This document shows positions 45,018 through 53,212 of a DNA stretch of 64,000 nt, one piece after another. The notes beneath the pieces are model-generated. The model had not been told where the DNA came from. It did no database searches and worked only from the letters and a program-made list of their open reading frames with translations. Position numbers and translations under genes: made by a program. This DNA comes from Natronospira proteinivora (GTDB lineage: Bacteria > Pseudomonadota > Gammaproteobacteria > Natronospirales > Natronospiraceae), in the NCBI RefSeq assembly GCF_024170465.1, contig NZ_JALJYF010000001.1:124001-188000 (forward strand). The letters run 5' to 3'. Numbering within the stretch: position 1 is the first letter of the stretch; each line of letters starts with the position of its first letter.

Positions 45018-46325
45018 ATTGCCATTAGTAAACCGACGATTATTCCTCGCCCGGAACACAACGTGTCCCGGGACAATATTTCCGACAATGCCCTGAAGGT
45101 CCTATACCGTCTCAAGAAGGGCGGTTTCGAGGCCCATATCGTGGGCGGCGGGGTGCGCGATCTGCTCCTGGGCGGTCAGCCCAAGGACTTCGATGTGGCC
45201 ACCGATGCCAAGCCGGAAGAAGTCCGGGACCTGTTTCGAAACTGCCGTCTGATTGGGCGGCGTTTTCGTCTGGCCCATATCCTGTTCGGCCGCGAGATCA
45301 TCGAAGTGGCTACCTTCCGCGCCATGAACGTGGAACAGGACAATGGTGACAGCCGGGATGTGGACGACAGCGGCATGATCCTCCGGGACAATGTCTATGG
45401 CAATATGGAAGAGGACGCCTTCCGCCGGGATTTCACCATCAACGCTCTTTATTACAGCATCCACGATTTCTCCATCATCGATTATGTGGGCGGCATGCAG
45501 GATATCCGGCGGCGCCAGATCCGTCTGATCGGGGATCCCGAATCCCGTTATCGAGAGGATCCGGTGCGCATGCTGCGGGCGGTGCGCTTTGCCGTGAAAC
45601 TGGGATTTGATATTGCCCCCACCACGGAAACGCCCATGACCTTCATGGGGGACCGTCTGGAGGACATTCCCCCCGCCCGCCTGTTCGACGAATACCTCAA
45701 GCTGTTTCTGGCCGGCCGGGCGCTGGATAATTTCGACATGCTGCGCCGTTACCATCTTTTCGGTGTGCTGTTTCCCCAGGCTGAGGCCAGTTTTCAGGGC
45801 CCCAATGGGGACACCATGCTGGCTTTTGTACGCTCCGCTTTGGCCAACACCGATCGCCGAGTGTCCCAGGACAAGCCGGTGACGCCGGCCTTTTTGCTGG
45901 CGGCCTTTCTCTGGGGGGCGGTGGTGCACCATGCCGATCGCTTTGAAGCCGATGGCAACAGCCCGGCGGAATCCCTGCAGATGGCCACCAGCATCGTGTT
46001 TGATGCCCAACAGGCCCGGGTGGCCATTCCCCGGCGTTTTTCCATGGTGATGCGGGACATCATTCATATGCAGCGCCGTTTGCCCAAACGGCGAGGCAAG
46101 CGGGCCCTGCGTCTGTTGAGTCATCCTCGCTTCCGGGCTGCCTACGACTTTTTAGTACTGCGTGCCGAAGCGGGGGATGCCCCGAAGGAATTGGCCGATT
46201 TCTGGACTGAAGTCCAGACCCTGGAGCCCAAGGCGCAGGAAAAAGCCTTTCTTTCCCAAGGGGGTGGCAGGGGCCAGGGTGGCAAGCAAGGCCGCCGGAA
46301 AGGTAGTAAGCCGGACCCCTCATGA
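45018..46325 (+). CDS. pcnB: Poly(A) polymerase I, probable AUU start
   Basis: Adds poly(A) tails to RNA and so promotes decay; CCA-adding enzyme fold. The conserved core has GGGVRDLLLGGQPKDFDVATD (near residue 43), RRFRLAHILFG and RRDFTINALYY, with a basic tail at the end. The first standard start in frame is the GTG at 45063. Fifteen codons before it already read like homologues (PTIIPRPEHNVSRDNIS), and no ATG, GTG or TTG occurs back to the stop at 44925. The ATT at 45018, 5 bases after AAGGG (45008-45012), is the best start and gives 435 residues. E. coli pcnB is known to start at AUU. The end overlaps folK by 4 bp. Confidence 0.93.
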   Translation: MAISKPTIIPRPEHNVSRDNISDNALKVLYRLKKGGFEAHIVGGGVRDLLLGGQPKDFDVATDAKPEEVRDLFRNCRLIGRRFRLAHILFGREIIEVATFRAMNVEQDNGDSRDVDDSGMILRDNVYGNMEEDAFRRDFTINALYYSIHDFSIIDYVGGMQDIRRRQIRLIGDPESRYREDPVRMLRAVRFAVKLGFDIAPTTETPMTFMGDRLEDIPPARLFDEYLKLFLAGRALDNFDMLRRYHLFGVLFPQAEASFQGPNGDTMLAFVRSALANTDRRVSQDKPVTPAFLLAAFLWGAVVHHADRFEADGNSPAESLQMATSIVFDAQQARVAIPRRFSMVMRDIIHMQRRLPKRRGKRALRLLSHPRFRAAYDFLVLRAEAGDAPKELADFWTEVQTLEPKAQEKAFLSQGGGRGQGGKQGRRKGSKPDPS

Positions 46326-46816
46326 ATGATTCGGCCAACGCTTGGATCGGATTGGGGGCCAATCTCGGTGAGCCTCGGACCCAGTTGGAGGCGGCGCTGG
46401 CGGCCATTGATGCTCTGGACGACACCCGTGTGGTCCTGAAATCCTCCTTTTATCAGACACCGCCCATGGGGGGGGCCGAGCAGCCGGATTATCTCAATGC
46501 GGTGGCCGGGATCCGGACCATGCTGACGCCGGAGGCCTTGCTGGAGGGGCTGCTGTCTATCGAGACGCGCCTGGGTCGTCGTCGGGACGGACAGCTTTGG
46601 GGCCCGCGGGTGATTGATCTGGACCTGCTTTGCTACGGTGATCAGCGCCGCGATACCGCCTTTCTCCGCCTGCCGCATCCCGGCATGGCGAAAAGGGCTT
46701 TCGTGCTCAAGCCGTTGGCCGAGGTGGCACCGGATCTGGATATCCCGGGGCAGGGCCGGGTGGCATCCTTGTGCCGGGCCGTGGATGATGACGGCATCGT
46801 GAAGATGGAGGAATGA
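46322..46816 (+). CDS. folK: 2-amino-4-hydroxy-6-hydroxymethyldihydropteridine pyrophosphokinase
   Basis: Transfers pyrophosphate from ATP to hydroxymethyldihydropterin in folate synthesis. The 164-residue protein has AWIGLGANLGEPR at the start and the signature WGPRVIDLDLLCYGD (near residue 93) with the two magnesium-binding Asp. Its start overlaps the pcnB stop and its stop overlaps the next gene (4 bp each), so pcnB-folK-dNK are translationally coupled. Confidence 0.96.
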   Translation: MNDSANAWIGLGANLGEPRTQLEAALAAIDALDDTRVVLKSSFYQTPPMGGAEQPDYLNAVAGIRTMLTPEALLEGLLSIETRLGRRRDGQLWGPRVIDLDLLCYGDQRRDTAFLRLPHPGMAKRAFVLKPLAEVAPDLDIPGQGRVASLCRAVDDDGIVKMEE

Positions 46817-47469
46817 GCCGGGTGGATGTCGAACATCGCTATATCGTGGTGGAAGGACCCATCGGGGTCGGCAAGACCAGTTTCGCCCGTCGTCTGGCCG
46901 AGGATTGGGGGGCGGAGCTGATGCTGGAGGGGGCCGAGGCCAATCCCTTTCTGGAACGCTTTTACGAAGACCCGCGAGGCGCGGCGCTACCCACGCAATT
47001 GTTCTTCCTCTATCAACGTGCCCAGCAAATCCAGCAAATGCGCCAGTCGGATCTGTTTCAGGCCGAGCGTCGTGTATCGGATTTTCTGCTGGAAAAGGAC
47101 AAGCTGTTCGCTGAACTGAATCTGGATGAAAATGAGTTCCAGCTCTATGAGCAGGCTTATGGCCATCTATCCCTGGATGCCCCCCAGCCGGACCTGGTGG
47201 TGTATCTTCAGGCGCCGGTGCCGGTGTTGATGGAACGGATTCGCCGCCGGGGTATTGCTTATGAACAGCAGATCACGGCGGATTACCTGGAACGGCTGGT
47301 GGATGCCTACACCCGTTTTTTCCACCATTACGAGCAGGCCCCCCTGCTAATCGTCAATACGGCGGATATCAATCCGGTGGACAGGGAAGCGGATTACAAG
47401 TTGCTGCTGGAGCAACTCAGGCAAGTGCGCAGCGGACGCCATTTCTTCAATCCCAGCCCCATCGCCTGA
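46813..47469 (+). CDS. Deoxynucleoside kinase family protein
   Basis: P-loop kinase of the dCK/dGK type, expected to phosphorylate deoxynucleosides (salvage). The 218-residue protein has the P-loop EGPIGVGKTSFARRL (near residue 14), an ERRVSDFLLEKDKLFA segment corresponding to the family ERS region (near residue 85), and a lid with arginines (MERIRRRGIAYEQ, near 140). A gene of this family between folK and panB is typical of gammaproteobacteria. The base specificity cannot be told. Confidence 0.9.
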   Translation: MSRVDVEHRYIVVEGPIGVGKTSFARRLAEDWGAELMLEGAEANPFLERFYEDPRGAALPTQLFFLYQRAQQIQQMRQSDLFQAERRVSDFLLEKDKLFAELNLDENEFQLYEQAYGHLSLDAPQPDLVVYLQAPVPVLMERIRRRGIAYEQQITADYLERLVDAYTRFFHHYEQAPLLIVNTADINPVDREADYKLLLEQLRQVRSGRHFFNPSPIA

Positions 47470-47503
47470 GGGGCACGGTTCAGAGCAGAGAGGTGCCTCG
47501 CGC

Positions 47504-48319
47504 ATGTATGGCAATCAGGAAACGGCCCGCAAGCCGGTGAGCTTGAGACGGTTGGCCAAGATGAAGGCCGAGGGTGAGAAGATCGCCTGCCTTACCGTCT
47601 ACGATGCCACCTTTGCTCGTGTTCAGGATGCTGTCGGCGTGGATCTGGCCCTGGTGGGGGATTCCCTGGGCAATGTCATCCAGGGGCATGGCACTACCGT
47701 GCCGGTCACTATGGAGGACATGGTCTATCACACCCGTTGCGCCGCTGCCGGTCTGCAATCGCCATTGTTGGTGGCGGATCTGCCCTTCGCCAGCTGCCCC
47801 GGCCCCGAGCAGGCCATTCACAACGCTGCTCGCCTGATGCGGGCAGGGGCGGCCATGGTCAAGCTGGAAACGAGCCGGGCCCAGATCGAGATTGTCACCG
47901 CCCTTGCCGGGCAGGGCATACCGGTCTGCGCCCATTTGGGCTTGTTGCCCCAGCTTGTGCATAAACAAGGTTTTCGGGTGCAGGGTCGGGATGAAGCCGC
48001 AGCCCGCGAACTCCTTGAGACGGCCCGGGCACTGGTGGAGGCCGGCGCTGACCAGTTATTGCTGGAATGTGTGCCCCGGGAGCTGGCCGCTGACATCACC
48101 CAGGCCGCACCCGTGCCCGTGATTGGCATCGGGGCCGGAGCGGGCGTGGATGGCCAGATCCTGGTGCTTCACGACATGCTGGGCATTCCCCCCGGCAAGA
48201 AGCCCCGCTTCGTGCACGATTTCATGGCCGATGCCGGGGACATTCCCGCCGCCATTGCTGCCTACGTGGAGGCGGTGAAGTCAGGACGCTATCCGCAGCC
48301 GGAACACGGGTTTGACTGA
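47504..48319 (+). CDS. panB: 3-methyl-2-oxobutanoate hydroxymethyltransferase
   Basis: First committed step of pantothenate synthesis: adds a hydroxymethyl group to alpha-ketoisovalerate. The 271-residue protein has LTVYDATFARV near residue 27, LVGDSLGNVIQGH near residue 45 and KLETSRAQIEIV near 120, the TIM-barrel substrate and metal sites. The ketoisovalerate comes from the valine pathway. That is notable because the only IlvC homologue in this window has a changed active site. Its stop overlaps the panC ATG by one base. Confidence 0.97.
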   Translation: MYGNQETARKPVSLRRLAKMKAEGEKIACLTVYDATFARVQDAVGVDLALVGDSLGNVIQGHGTTVPVTMEDMVYHTRCAAAGLQSPLLVADLPFASCPGPEQAIHNAARLMRAGAAMVKLETSRAQIEIVTALAGQGIPVCAHLGLLPQLVHKQGFRVQGRDEAAARELLETARALVEAGADQLLLECVPRELAADITQAAPVPVIGIGAGAGVDGQILVLHDMLGIPPGKKPRFVHDFMADAGDIPAAIAAYVEAVKSGRYPQPEHGFD

Positions 48320-49158
48320 TGCACACCGTTGATACCATTGAGGCCCTTCGCCGGCAGATTCAGACCTGGCGGCGCCGTCAGGAGACGGTGGGATTTGTGC
48401 CTACCATGGGCAACCTGCATGCGGGGCATCTGGCATTGGTGAGCGATGCTCAGGCCCGCGCTGACCGGGTAGTGGTCAGTATCTTCGTCAATCCCATGCA
48501 GTTTGGTCCTGGGGAAGATCTGGACAGCTATCCCCGTACCCTGCGGGACGACCAGGCTCGCCTGTTGGATGCGGGAGTGGATCTGCTGTTTGCCCCGCGG
48601 GTGGAGACCGTCTATCCCCGGGGTGAGGCGCATACTTCGGCGGTGATCGTGCCGGACGGGCTCACCGATATCCTCTGCGGCGCCAGCCGACCCGGCCATT
48701 TCCGGGGAGTGGCAACGGTGGTGGCCAAGCTGTTCAATATGGTGCAGCCGGATCTGGCGGTATTCGGTGAGAAGGATTTGCAGCAGCTGCGCGTCATTCA
48801 GCGAATGGCCGAAGACCTGGATCTGCCCGTCCGGGTCCACGGCTCCCCGACCATGCGGGAAGCCGATGGCCTGGCCACCAGCTCCCGCAATCAGTATCTC
48901 AGCGAGGCCGAGCGTCGGCGTGCCCCTATCCTCCACCAGACCCTGCAGCAGGTGGCCGAGATCGTCAGCCGCGATCGCGGGGCCATTGAGACCGCCCTCC
49001 ATGAAGGCCGTCAGGCCCTGGAGAAGGCCGGGTTTCAGGTGGATTATCTGGAAGTCCGGGATTGGGAGAGCCTGGGCCCGCCGGGTCAGGGACCACTGGT
49101 GGTGCTGGGGGCGGCCTGGTTGGGTCAGGCTCGGCTTATTGATAACCTCGGGATTTGA
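48319..49158 (+). CDS. panC: Pantothenate synthetase
   Basis: ATP-dependent condensation of pantoate with beta-alanine. The 279-residue protein carries the HIGH-like VPTMGNLHAGHLALV near residue 27, FVNPMQFGPGEDLDSYPR near residue 57, FGEKDLQQL near residue 148 and the KMSKS-like TSSRNQYLS near 185. Directly coupled to panB. About 100 bp separate it from panD. Confidence 0.97.
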   Translation: MHTVDTIEALRRQIQTWRRRQETVGFVPTMGNLHAGHLALVSDAQARADRVVVSIFVNPMQFGPGEDLDSYPRTLRDDQARLLDAGVDLLFAPRVETVYPRGEAHTSAVIVPDGLTDILCGASRPGHFRGVATVVAKLFNMVQPDLAVFGEKDLQQLRVIQRMAEDLDLPVRVHGSPTMREADGLATSSRNQYLSEAERRRAPILHQTLQQVAEIVSRDRGAIETALHEGRQALEKAGFQVDYLEVRDWESLGPPGQGPLVVLGAAWLGQARLIDNLGI

Positions 49159-49255
49159 GCCCCAACGGCGCTACAAGGCGCCTGCTTGAGCCTGTCGCCG
49201 GGGTGGATTAAAATTGACAGGCTAAACTTCTCCGTTACAGGTAAGACGATTCGCC

Positions 49256-49636
49256 ATGTTTGTGACATTGCTGAAAGCCAAGCTTCACCGGGCCTGCGTA
49301 ACCCACGCCGAAGTGGATTACGAAGGTTCCTGCGCCATTGACGGACAGCTGCTGGATGCGGCCGGGATCCACGATTACGAGCAGATCGAGATCTACAACG
49401 TCACCAACGGCGAACGTTTATCCACCTACGCCATTCGCGGCGAGGAAGGATCCCGGATCATTTCCGTGAACGGTGCGGCGGCCCACAAGGCCAGCCCCGG
49501 AGACCGGGTGATTATCTGTGCCTATGGCAGCATGGATGAGGCGGAGGTAGCTCGCCACAAGCCTCGCCTGCTGTACATGGACGAGCATAACCAGGTTAAG
49601 AACAGCCGGAATGCGATTCCGGTGCAGGCTGCCTGA
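49256..49636 (+). CDS. panD: Aspartate 1-decarboxylase
   Basis: Pyruvoyl enzyme making beta-alanine from aspartate for pantothenate. The 126-residue proenzyme keeps the self-cleavage site YEGSCAID: Gly24-Ser25, with Ser25 becoming the pyruvoyl group. Lys9 (KAKLHRA), the gate Tyr in ITAYG-like IICAYGS and the remaining core agree with the family. It completes panBCD and is followed by a clear terminator. Confidence 0.97.
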   Translation: MFVTLLKAKLHRACVTHAEVDYEGSCAIDGQLLDAAGIHDYEQIEIYNVTNGERLSTYAIRGEEGSRIISVNGAAAHKASPGDRVIICAYGSMDEAEVARHKPRLLYMDEHNQVKNSRNAIPVQAA

Positions 49637-49670
49637 TTGGCCTGCCCGCCGACAAAACAGCTGACATCGT

Positions 49671-49703
49671 AACTGCCGGGTTCTCCACCCGGCAGTTTTG
49701 TTT
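49671..49703 (+). terminator. Rho-independent terminator after panD
   Basis: A perfect 11-bp stem (49671-49681 with 49687-49697) with a 5-nt loop is followed by TTGTTT. It lies 35 bp after the panD stop and ends the pan operon ahead of pgi. Confidence 0.92.
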
Positions 49704-49738
49704 ACGGGGCAGTGTGCCTGCTCCAGATTGGGGTTGAT

Positions 49739-51373
49739 ATGCAGGAAAAATGGGATGCCCTGCGCCGCCATTGGGAAGGCGCCCGTCTGAGTGAGCTTTT
49801 TGCCCGTGATCCGGACCGCGCTAAGCGCCATTGCGTGGAAGTGGCCGGGCTGCGAATCGACTGGTCCCGCCAGTTTCTGGATTCCACCACCCAACAGCAG
49901 CTTTTAGCCCTGGCCGGGGAATGCGGTTTCGGGGCCCAGCGCCAGGCCCTGTTCCAGGGCGAGGTGGTCAATGCCAGCGAAGGACGTGCCGCTTTGCATA
50001 TGGCCCTGCGAGGGCCGGCGAATCGGGATTGGCGGGTTGCGGGGTCGTCGGTATCCCTGGCGGTGGAGGCCGAGCTGGCGCATATGGAGGCCTTCGTGGC
50101 GGCCGTGCACGCTGGCCAGGTGAAAGGTGCCACGGGGGCCCCGATCCGCGATGTAGTCAATATCGGTATCGGCGGCTCCCATCTGGGCCCTGAAATGCTG
50201 GCAACCGCCTTGCCCGCCGCGAAAAAAGCCCCGCGGCTGCATTTTCTGTCCAATGTGGACCCGGCCCAGTCCGAGCGTATTCTCGGCTCGCTGGATCCGG
50301 CAGAGACCCTGTTCATTGTGGTGTCCAAGAGCTTTACCAGCCGGGAAACAATGATCAATGCTGGCGAGGCCCGGGGATGGATTGCCCGCGCCCTGGGTGA
50401 GACGGCGGTGGTGGATCACTTCGCGGCGGTGTCCACCAATGAGGACAAAGTCCGGGCATTCGGTATTTGTGCCGAACGCCAGTTCCGCTTCTGGGATTGG
50501 GTAGGTGGTCGCTACTCCCTGTGGTCCAGCGCCGGTCTGGCGGCCGCGGTCCATCTCGGCATGCCCCGCTTTCATGAGCTGCTGGACGGAGCGGCGGCCA
50601 TGGACCGGCATTTTGAATCCGCGCCGGATGCCGAGAATGCGCCCCTGATGATGGGCCTGCTGGATCTGCAGTCCATCATGGCCTTCGGCTGGCCGGCCTG
50701 GGCGGTGGTGCCCTATGCTGATTCCCTGCGTCTGCTGCCGGACTACTTCCAGCAGCTGGTGATGGAGAGCAATGGCAAGGGCGTAACGCAAACGGGGGGC
50801 GCCCTGATCCGGCAAAGCGGCCCCCTGCTGCTGGGTGGGATTGGAACGGATGCCCAGCATGCCTTTTTTCAGTTGCTGCACCAGGGGCCGCTGCCGGTGC
50901 CGGTGGATTTTATTGCTGCCGCCCGATCCGGCAGTCAGAATGAATCCGCCACCCGCCGTCACCAAGTGCTGTTGGCCAATTGTCTCGCACAGGCGCAGGC
51001 GCTGGCCGAAGGTCGCTCCGAGGCCGCGGTCAGACAGGCGATGGAGCAGGCCGGCCTGGATGCTGCTACCATCAAAAGTCTTGCGCCCCAGAAGCGTTTT
51101 CCGGGAAATAGGCCCAGTAATTTATTGCTGATGCGCGAGCTATGCCCCCAATCCCTGGGTGCCTTGATCGCCCTGTATGAGCATCGGGTATTCGTCCAGG
51201 CTTGTCTGCTGGGGATTAACCCCTTCGATCAGATGGGGGTGGAGTTGGGCAAACAGTTGGCCAGAGAGATGGAAAAACGGCTTGGAGCGGAGGGCCGAGA
51301 AGGATCAGGGGATTCAGCTGTGGCCGAGACCATCACCTGGTTGCAACAGCAATGGAGGGAGCAGACATCGTGA
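49739..51373 (+). CDS. pgi: Glucose-6-phosphate isomerase
   Basis: Interconverts glucose 6-phosphate and fructose 6-phosphate. I chose the ATG at 49739 (544 residues, MQEKWDALRRHWEG) with GGGG just upstream; a GTG at 49712 would add nine residues. Signatures: NIGIGGSHLGPEML near residue 148, VSKSFTSRETM near residue 205, GGRYSLWSSAGL near 260 and the late catalytic region near SNGKGV and KRFPGNRPSN. Its stop overlaps the next start (GTGA). Confidence 0.97.
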   Translation: MQEKWDALRRHWEGARLSELFARDPDRAKRHCVEVAGLRIDWSRQFLDSTTQQQLLALAGECGFGAQRQALFQGEVVNASEGRAALHMALRGPANRDWRVAGSSVSLAVEAELAHMEAFVAAVHAGQVKGATGAPIRDVVNIGIGGSHLGPEMLATALPAAKKAPRLHFLSNVDPAQSERILGSLDPAETLFIVVSKSFTSRETMINAGEARGWIARALGETAVVDHFAAVSTNEDKVRAFGICAERQFRFWDWVGGRYSLWSSAGLAAAVHLGMPRFHELLDGAAAMDRHFESAPDAENAPLMMGLLDLQSIMAFGWPAWAVVPYADSLRLLPDYFQQLVMESNGKGVTQTGGALIRQSGPLLLGGIGTDAQHAFFQLLHQGPLPVPVDFIAAARSGSQNESATRRHQVLLANCLAQAQALAEGRSEAAVRQAMEQAGLDAATIKSLAPQKRFPGNRPSNLLLMRELCPQSLGALIALYEHRVFVQACLLGINPFDQMGVELGKQLAREMEKRLGAEGREGSGDSAVAETITWLQQQWREQTS

Positions 51374-52107
51374 GCCAGGGGCCTGATCTCGCCTATCTTA
51401 TCGCCGTTGGCCACCGCCGTTATCGCATGGCGGCCCGGGCGGCGGTGGAGAGCTTGTTGGGGCCGGGTGGTTTCGATGGTGATGTGGTGCTCTTCTCGGA
51501 CCGCCCCATGCGGGTGCCGGAAGGCGTTCGGCTGGTGACAGTGAGCGATCCGGTGATGCTGGCCCAACCCAAACGCCTGAAATTCCAGATTGGCCGTTAT
51601 GTGGATTTGGCCGGCTATCGGCATGTGATGTTTTTTGATGCCGATTTGGTCAGTCGTGGTCCGGTTCTCGAGCGGGTGGCGGAACCTTTGGCCGAAGGCG
51701 CGTTGATCTGCACCGATGACATTGAGCAGACCGTGGATCAAGGCCTGTGCTGCCGTTGCCTGAGCGAGGAAGAGTTAAAAATCCACGGTGGAAGTAGCCT
51801 GGGGGTGAATAGCGGCTTTTTCGCGGCCCGGGGTGAGCTGATTCAGGATTATCTCTCCACTTGGGAGGCGCTGGTGGATGCTTGCTCGGACCGGCCGGGT
51901 CCGGGCTTTGACCAACCGGGTCTCAATGCCGCCATGTTACGGGCGGAGCTGCCGGTCTGTGTGGTCCGTGGATTGATGTGGTTTCCCCGCCGCGACCCGG
52001 ACCAGCGGCTTTGTCTGTCCGATGCGCCCCTGGTGCATTTTCATGGGGCTGGTCGCCGCTGGGGGCGCACCTTTCGCATGCGGGCTTTCGCCCGTCAGCT
52101 GGCTTGA
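51370..52107 (+). CDS. Glycosyltransferase-like protein with DxD motif (GT8-like)
   Basis: Predicted nucleotide-diphospho-sugar transferase of 245 residues. I chose the GTG at 51370, eight bases after GGAGGGAG and overlapping the pgi stop; an ATG at 51352 lies inside pgi. HVMFFDADLVSRG near residue 90 carries the DxD metal motif, and SSLGVNSGFFAARGE near residue 145 resembles the acceptor-side region of GT8 enzymes. VHFHGAGRRWG near the end supplies the late His. Six Cys residues, several adjacent (CCRC), are unusual for the family. Acceptor unknown; coupling to pgi suggests hexose-phosphate metabolism or glycan making (inference). Confidence 0.75.
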   Translation: MSQGPDLAYLIAVGHRRYRMAARAAVESLLGPGGFDGDVVLFSDRPMRVPEGVRLVTVSDPVMLAQPKRLKFQIGRYVDLAGYRHVMFFDADLVSRGPVLERVAEPLAEGALICTDDIEQTVDQGLCCRCLSEEELKIHGGSSLGVNSGFFAARGELIQDYLSTWEALVDACSDRPGPGFDQPGLNAAMLRAELPVCVVRGLMWFPRRDPDQRLCLSDAPLVHFHGAGRRWGRTFRMRAFARQLA

Positions 52108-52123
52108 GGGCGAGCAAAGCGGA

Positions 52124-53212
52124 CTAGGGTCGCAGGGCATAGACGTTTCCCGAGCGGGTGGCGATATAGAGATGTTCGCCACGGGGCAGGGGCGAGGCGG
52201 AAATGGCCCCCTCTCCCTGCCAGCGCCAGAGTACAGCGCCATCACTGCGGGCAAGTGCGGTGACACCGCCGTCATGATCGGCAATGATCACCGAGCGACG
52301 GGTCAGGCTGGGCCCGGCGGTGATCCATTCCTCACTGACCCGGCGCTGCCAGACACGCAGTCCCAGATCCTCCCGCAGGGCATAGACCCGCCCGCTGCGA
52401 TCGGCGACATAGACCTGGTCACCGTCAAATGCGGCCGGCGCAGAGACGGGCTCTTCGGTTTCGAATTTCCAGTTCTCTACTCCCACGCTCAGAAACAGGG
52501 AATGGGTCTGGCCGTCCATGACTCCCAGATAGCCGAATTGCCCCGCTGCCGCCAGGCCGCCATACACCGCATCACCTACCTGAAATTCCCAACGTTCCTC
52601 GCCGGACATCAGATCCAGGCCCGCCACCTTGCCCCGGCTGGTGCCGACAAATACCCGGCTATTGAGCTCGGCCGCAGCTGCATTGATGGAGCCATCCAGC
52701 TCCGTGGTCCAGAAGCGGTAGCCATCGGTCGGATCCAGCAGGCTGACCCGTCCACGGCCATCGGCGCTGACCAGTCCCAGATGAGTGGATTGCAGCCCGG
52801 CAGCGTAGGCGGCGTCGGATTGATCGCGCCAGCGACGCTCACCGTTGCCCAGTGACACGGCATGAATGCCACCGCCCATGTCGGCGAAATAGACGGTATC
52901 GCCGTGGACCACCGGTGCCCCGCGTACGGCCCCATCCCCCTGGTAACGCCAGTTGATGTCCCCGTCCCGGCGATTCAGGGCAATGAGTTCGCCGCCTTCG
53001 GTGCCAAAGATAAGCTGATCTGATGTGGTCGCCATGCCGCCGCGAATGGGGGATTCGGCCTGAAAATGCCAGTCGGTATCGGGGCGCTCGACAAAACCTC
53101 GCTGGGAGAACTGTCCAATGCGGCTGCTGTCGGCTCGATCGTGAACCGGACCACTGCTGCCGCAGGCCGTGAGCAGGGCCGTGAACAGGAACGCAATTAG
53201 GAAACGAATCAC
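52124..53212 (-). CDS. PQQ-like beta-propeller lipoprotein (BamB-like)
   Basis: Lipoprotein of 362 residues: signal peptide with lipobox LTAC (Cys17) and then an eight-bladed propeller built from PQQ-type repeats (GELIALNRRDGDINW, GRVYALREDLGLRVW, GGVTALARSDGAVLW, GNVYALRP). BamB, the outer-membrane assembly lipoprotein, has this architecture, but bamB normally sits between hisS/yfgM and der. Here it lies behind queG, overlapping it by 4 bp, so this may be a paralogue and I give no gene symbol. Confidence 0.8.
   Translation of the reverse strand: MIRFLIAFLFTALLTACGSSGPVHDRADSSRIGQFSQRGFVERPDTDWHFQAESPIRGGMATTSDQLIFGTEGGELIALNRRDGDINWRYQGDGAVRGAPVVHGDTVYFADMGGGIHAVSLGNGERRWRDQSDAAYAAGLQSTHLGLVSADGRGRVSLLDPTDGYRFWTTELDGSINAAAAELNSRVFVGTSRGKVAGLDLMSGEERWEFQVGDAVYGGLAAAGQFGYLGVMDGQTHSLFLSVGVENWKFETEEPVSAPAAFDGDQVYVADRSGRVYALREDLGLRVWQRRVSEEWITAGPSLTRRSVIIADHDGGVTALARSDGAVLWRWQGEGAISASPLPRGEHLYIATRSGNVYALRP

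Noticed and set aside
45063-45065. GTG as the start of pcnB
   Set aside because: Homologous sequence continues upstream of it and no good ribosome site precedes it; the ATT at 45018 fits better.
49159-49255. Promoter directly before panD (TTGACA at 49214)
   Set aside because: The matching -10 (TACAGG) is poor and would put the start at or inside the ribosome site; panD is more simply read from the panBC transcript.
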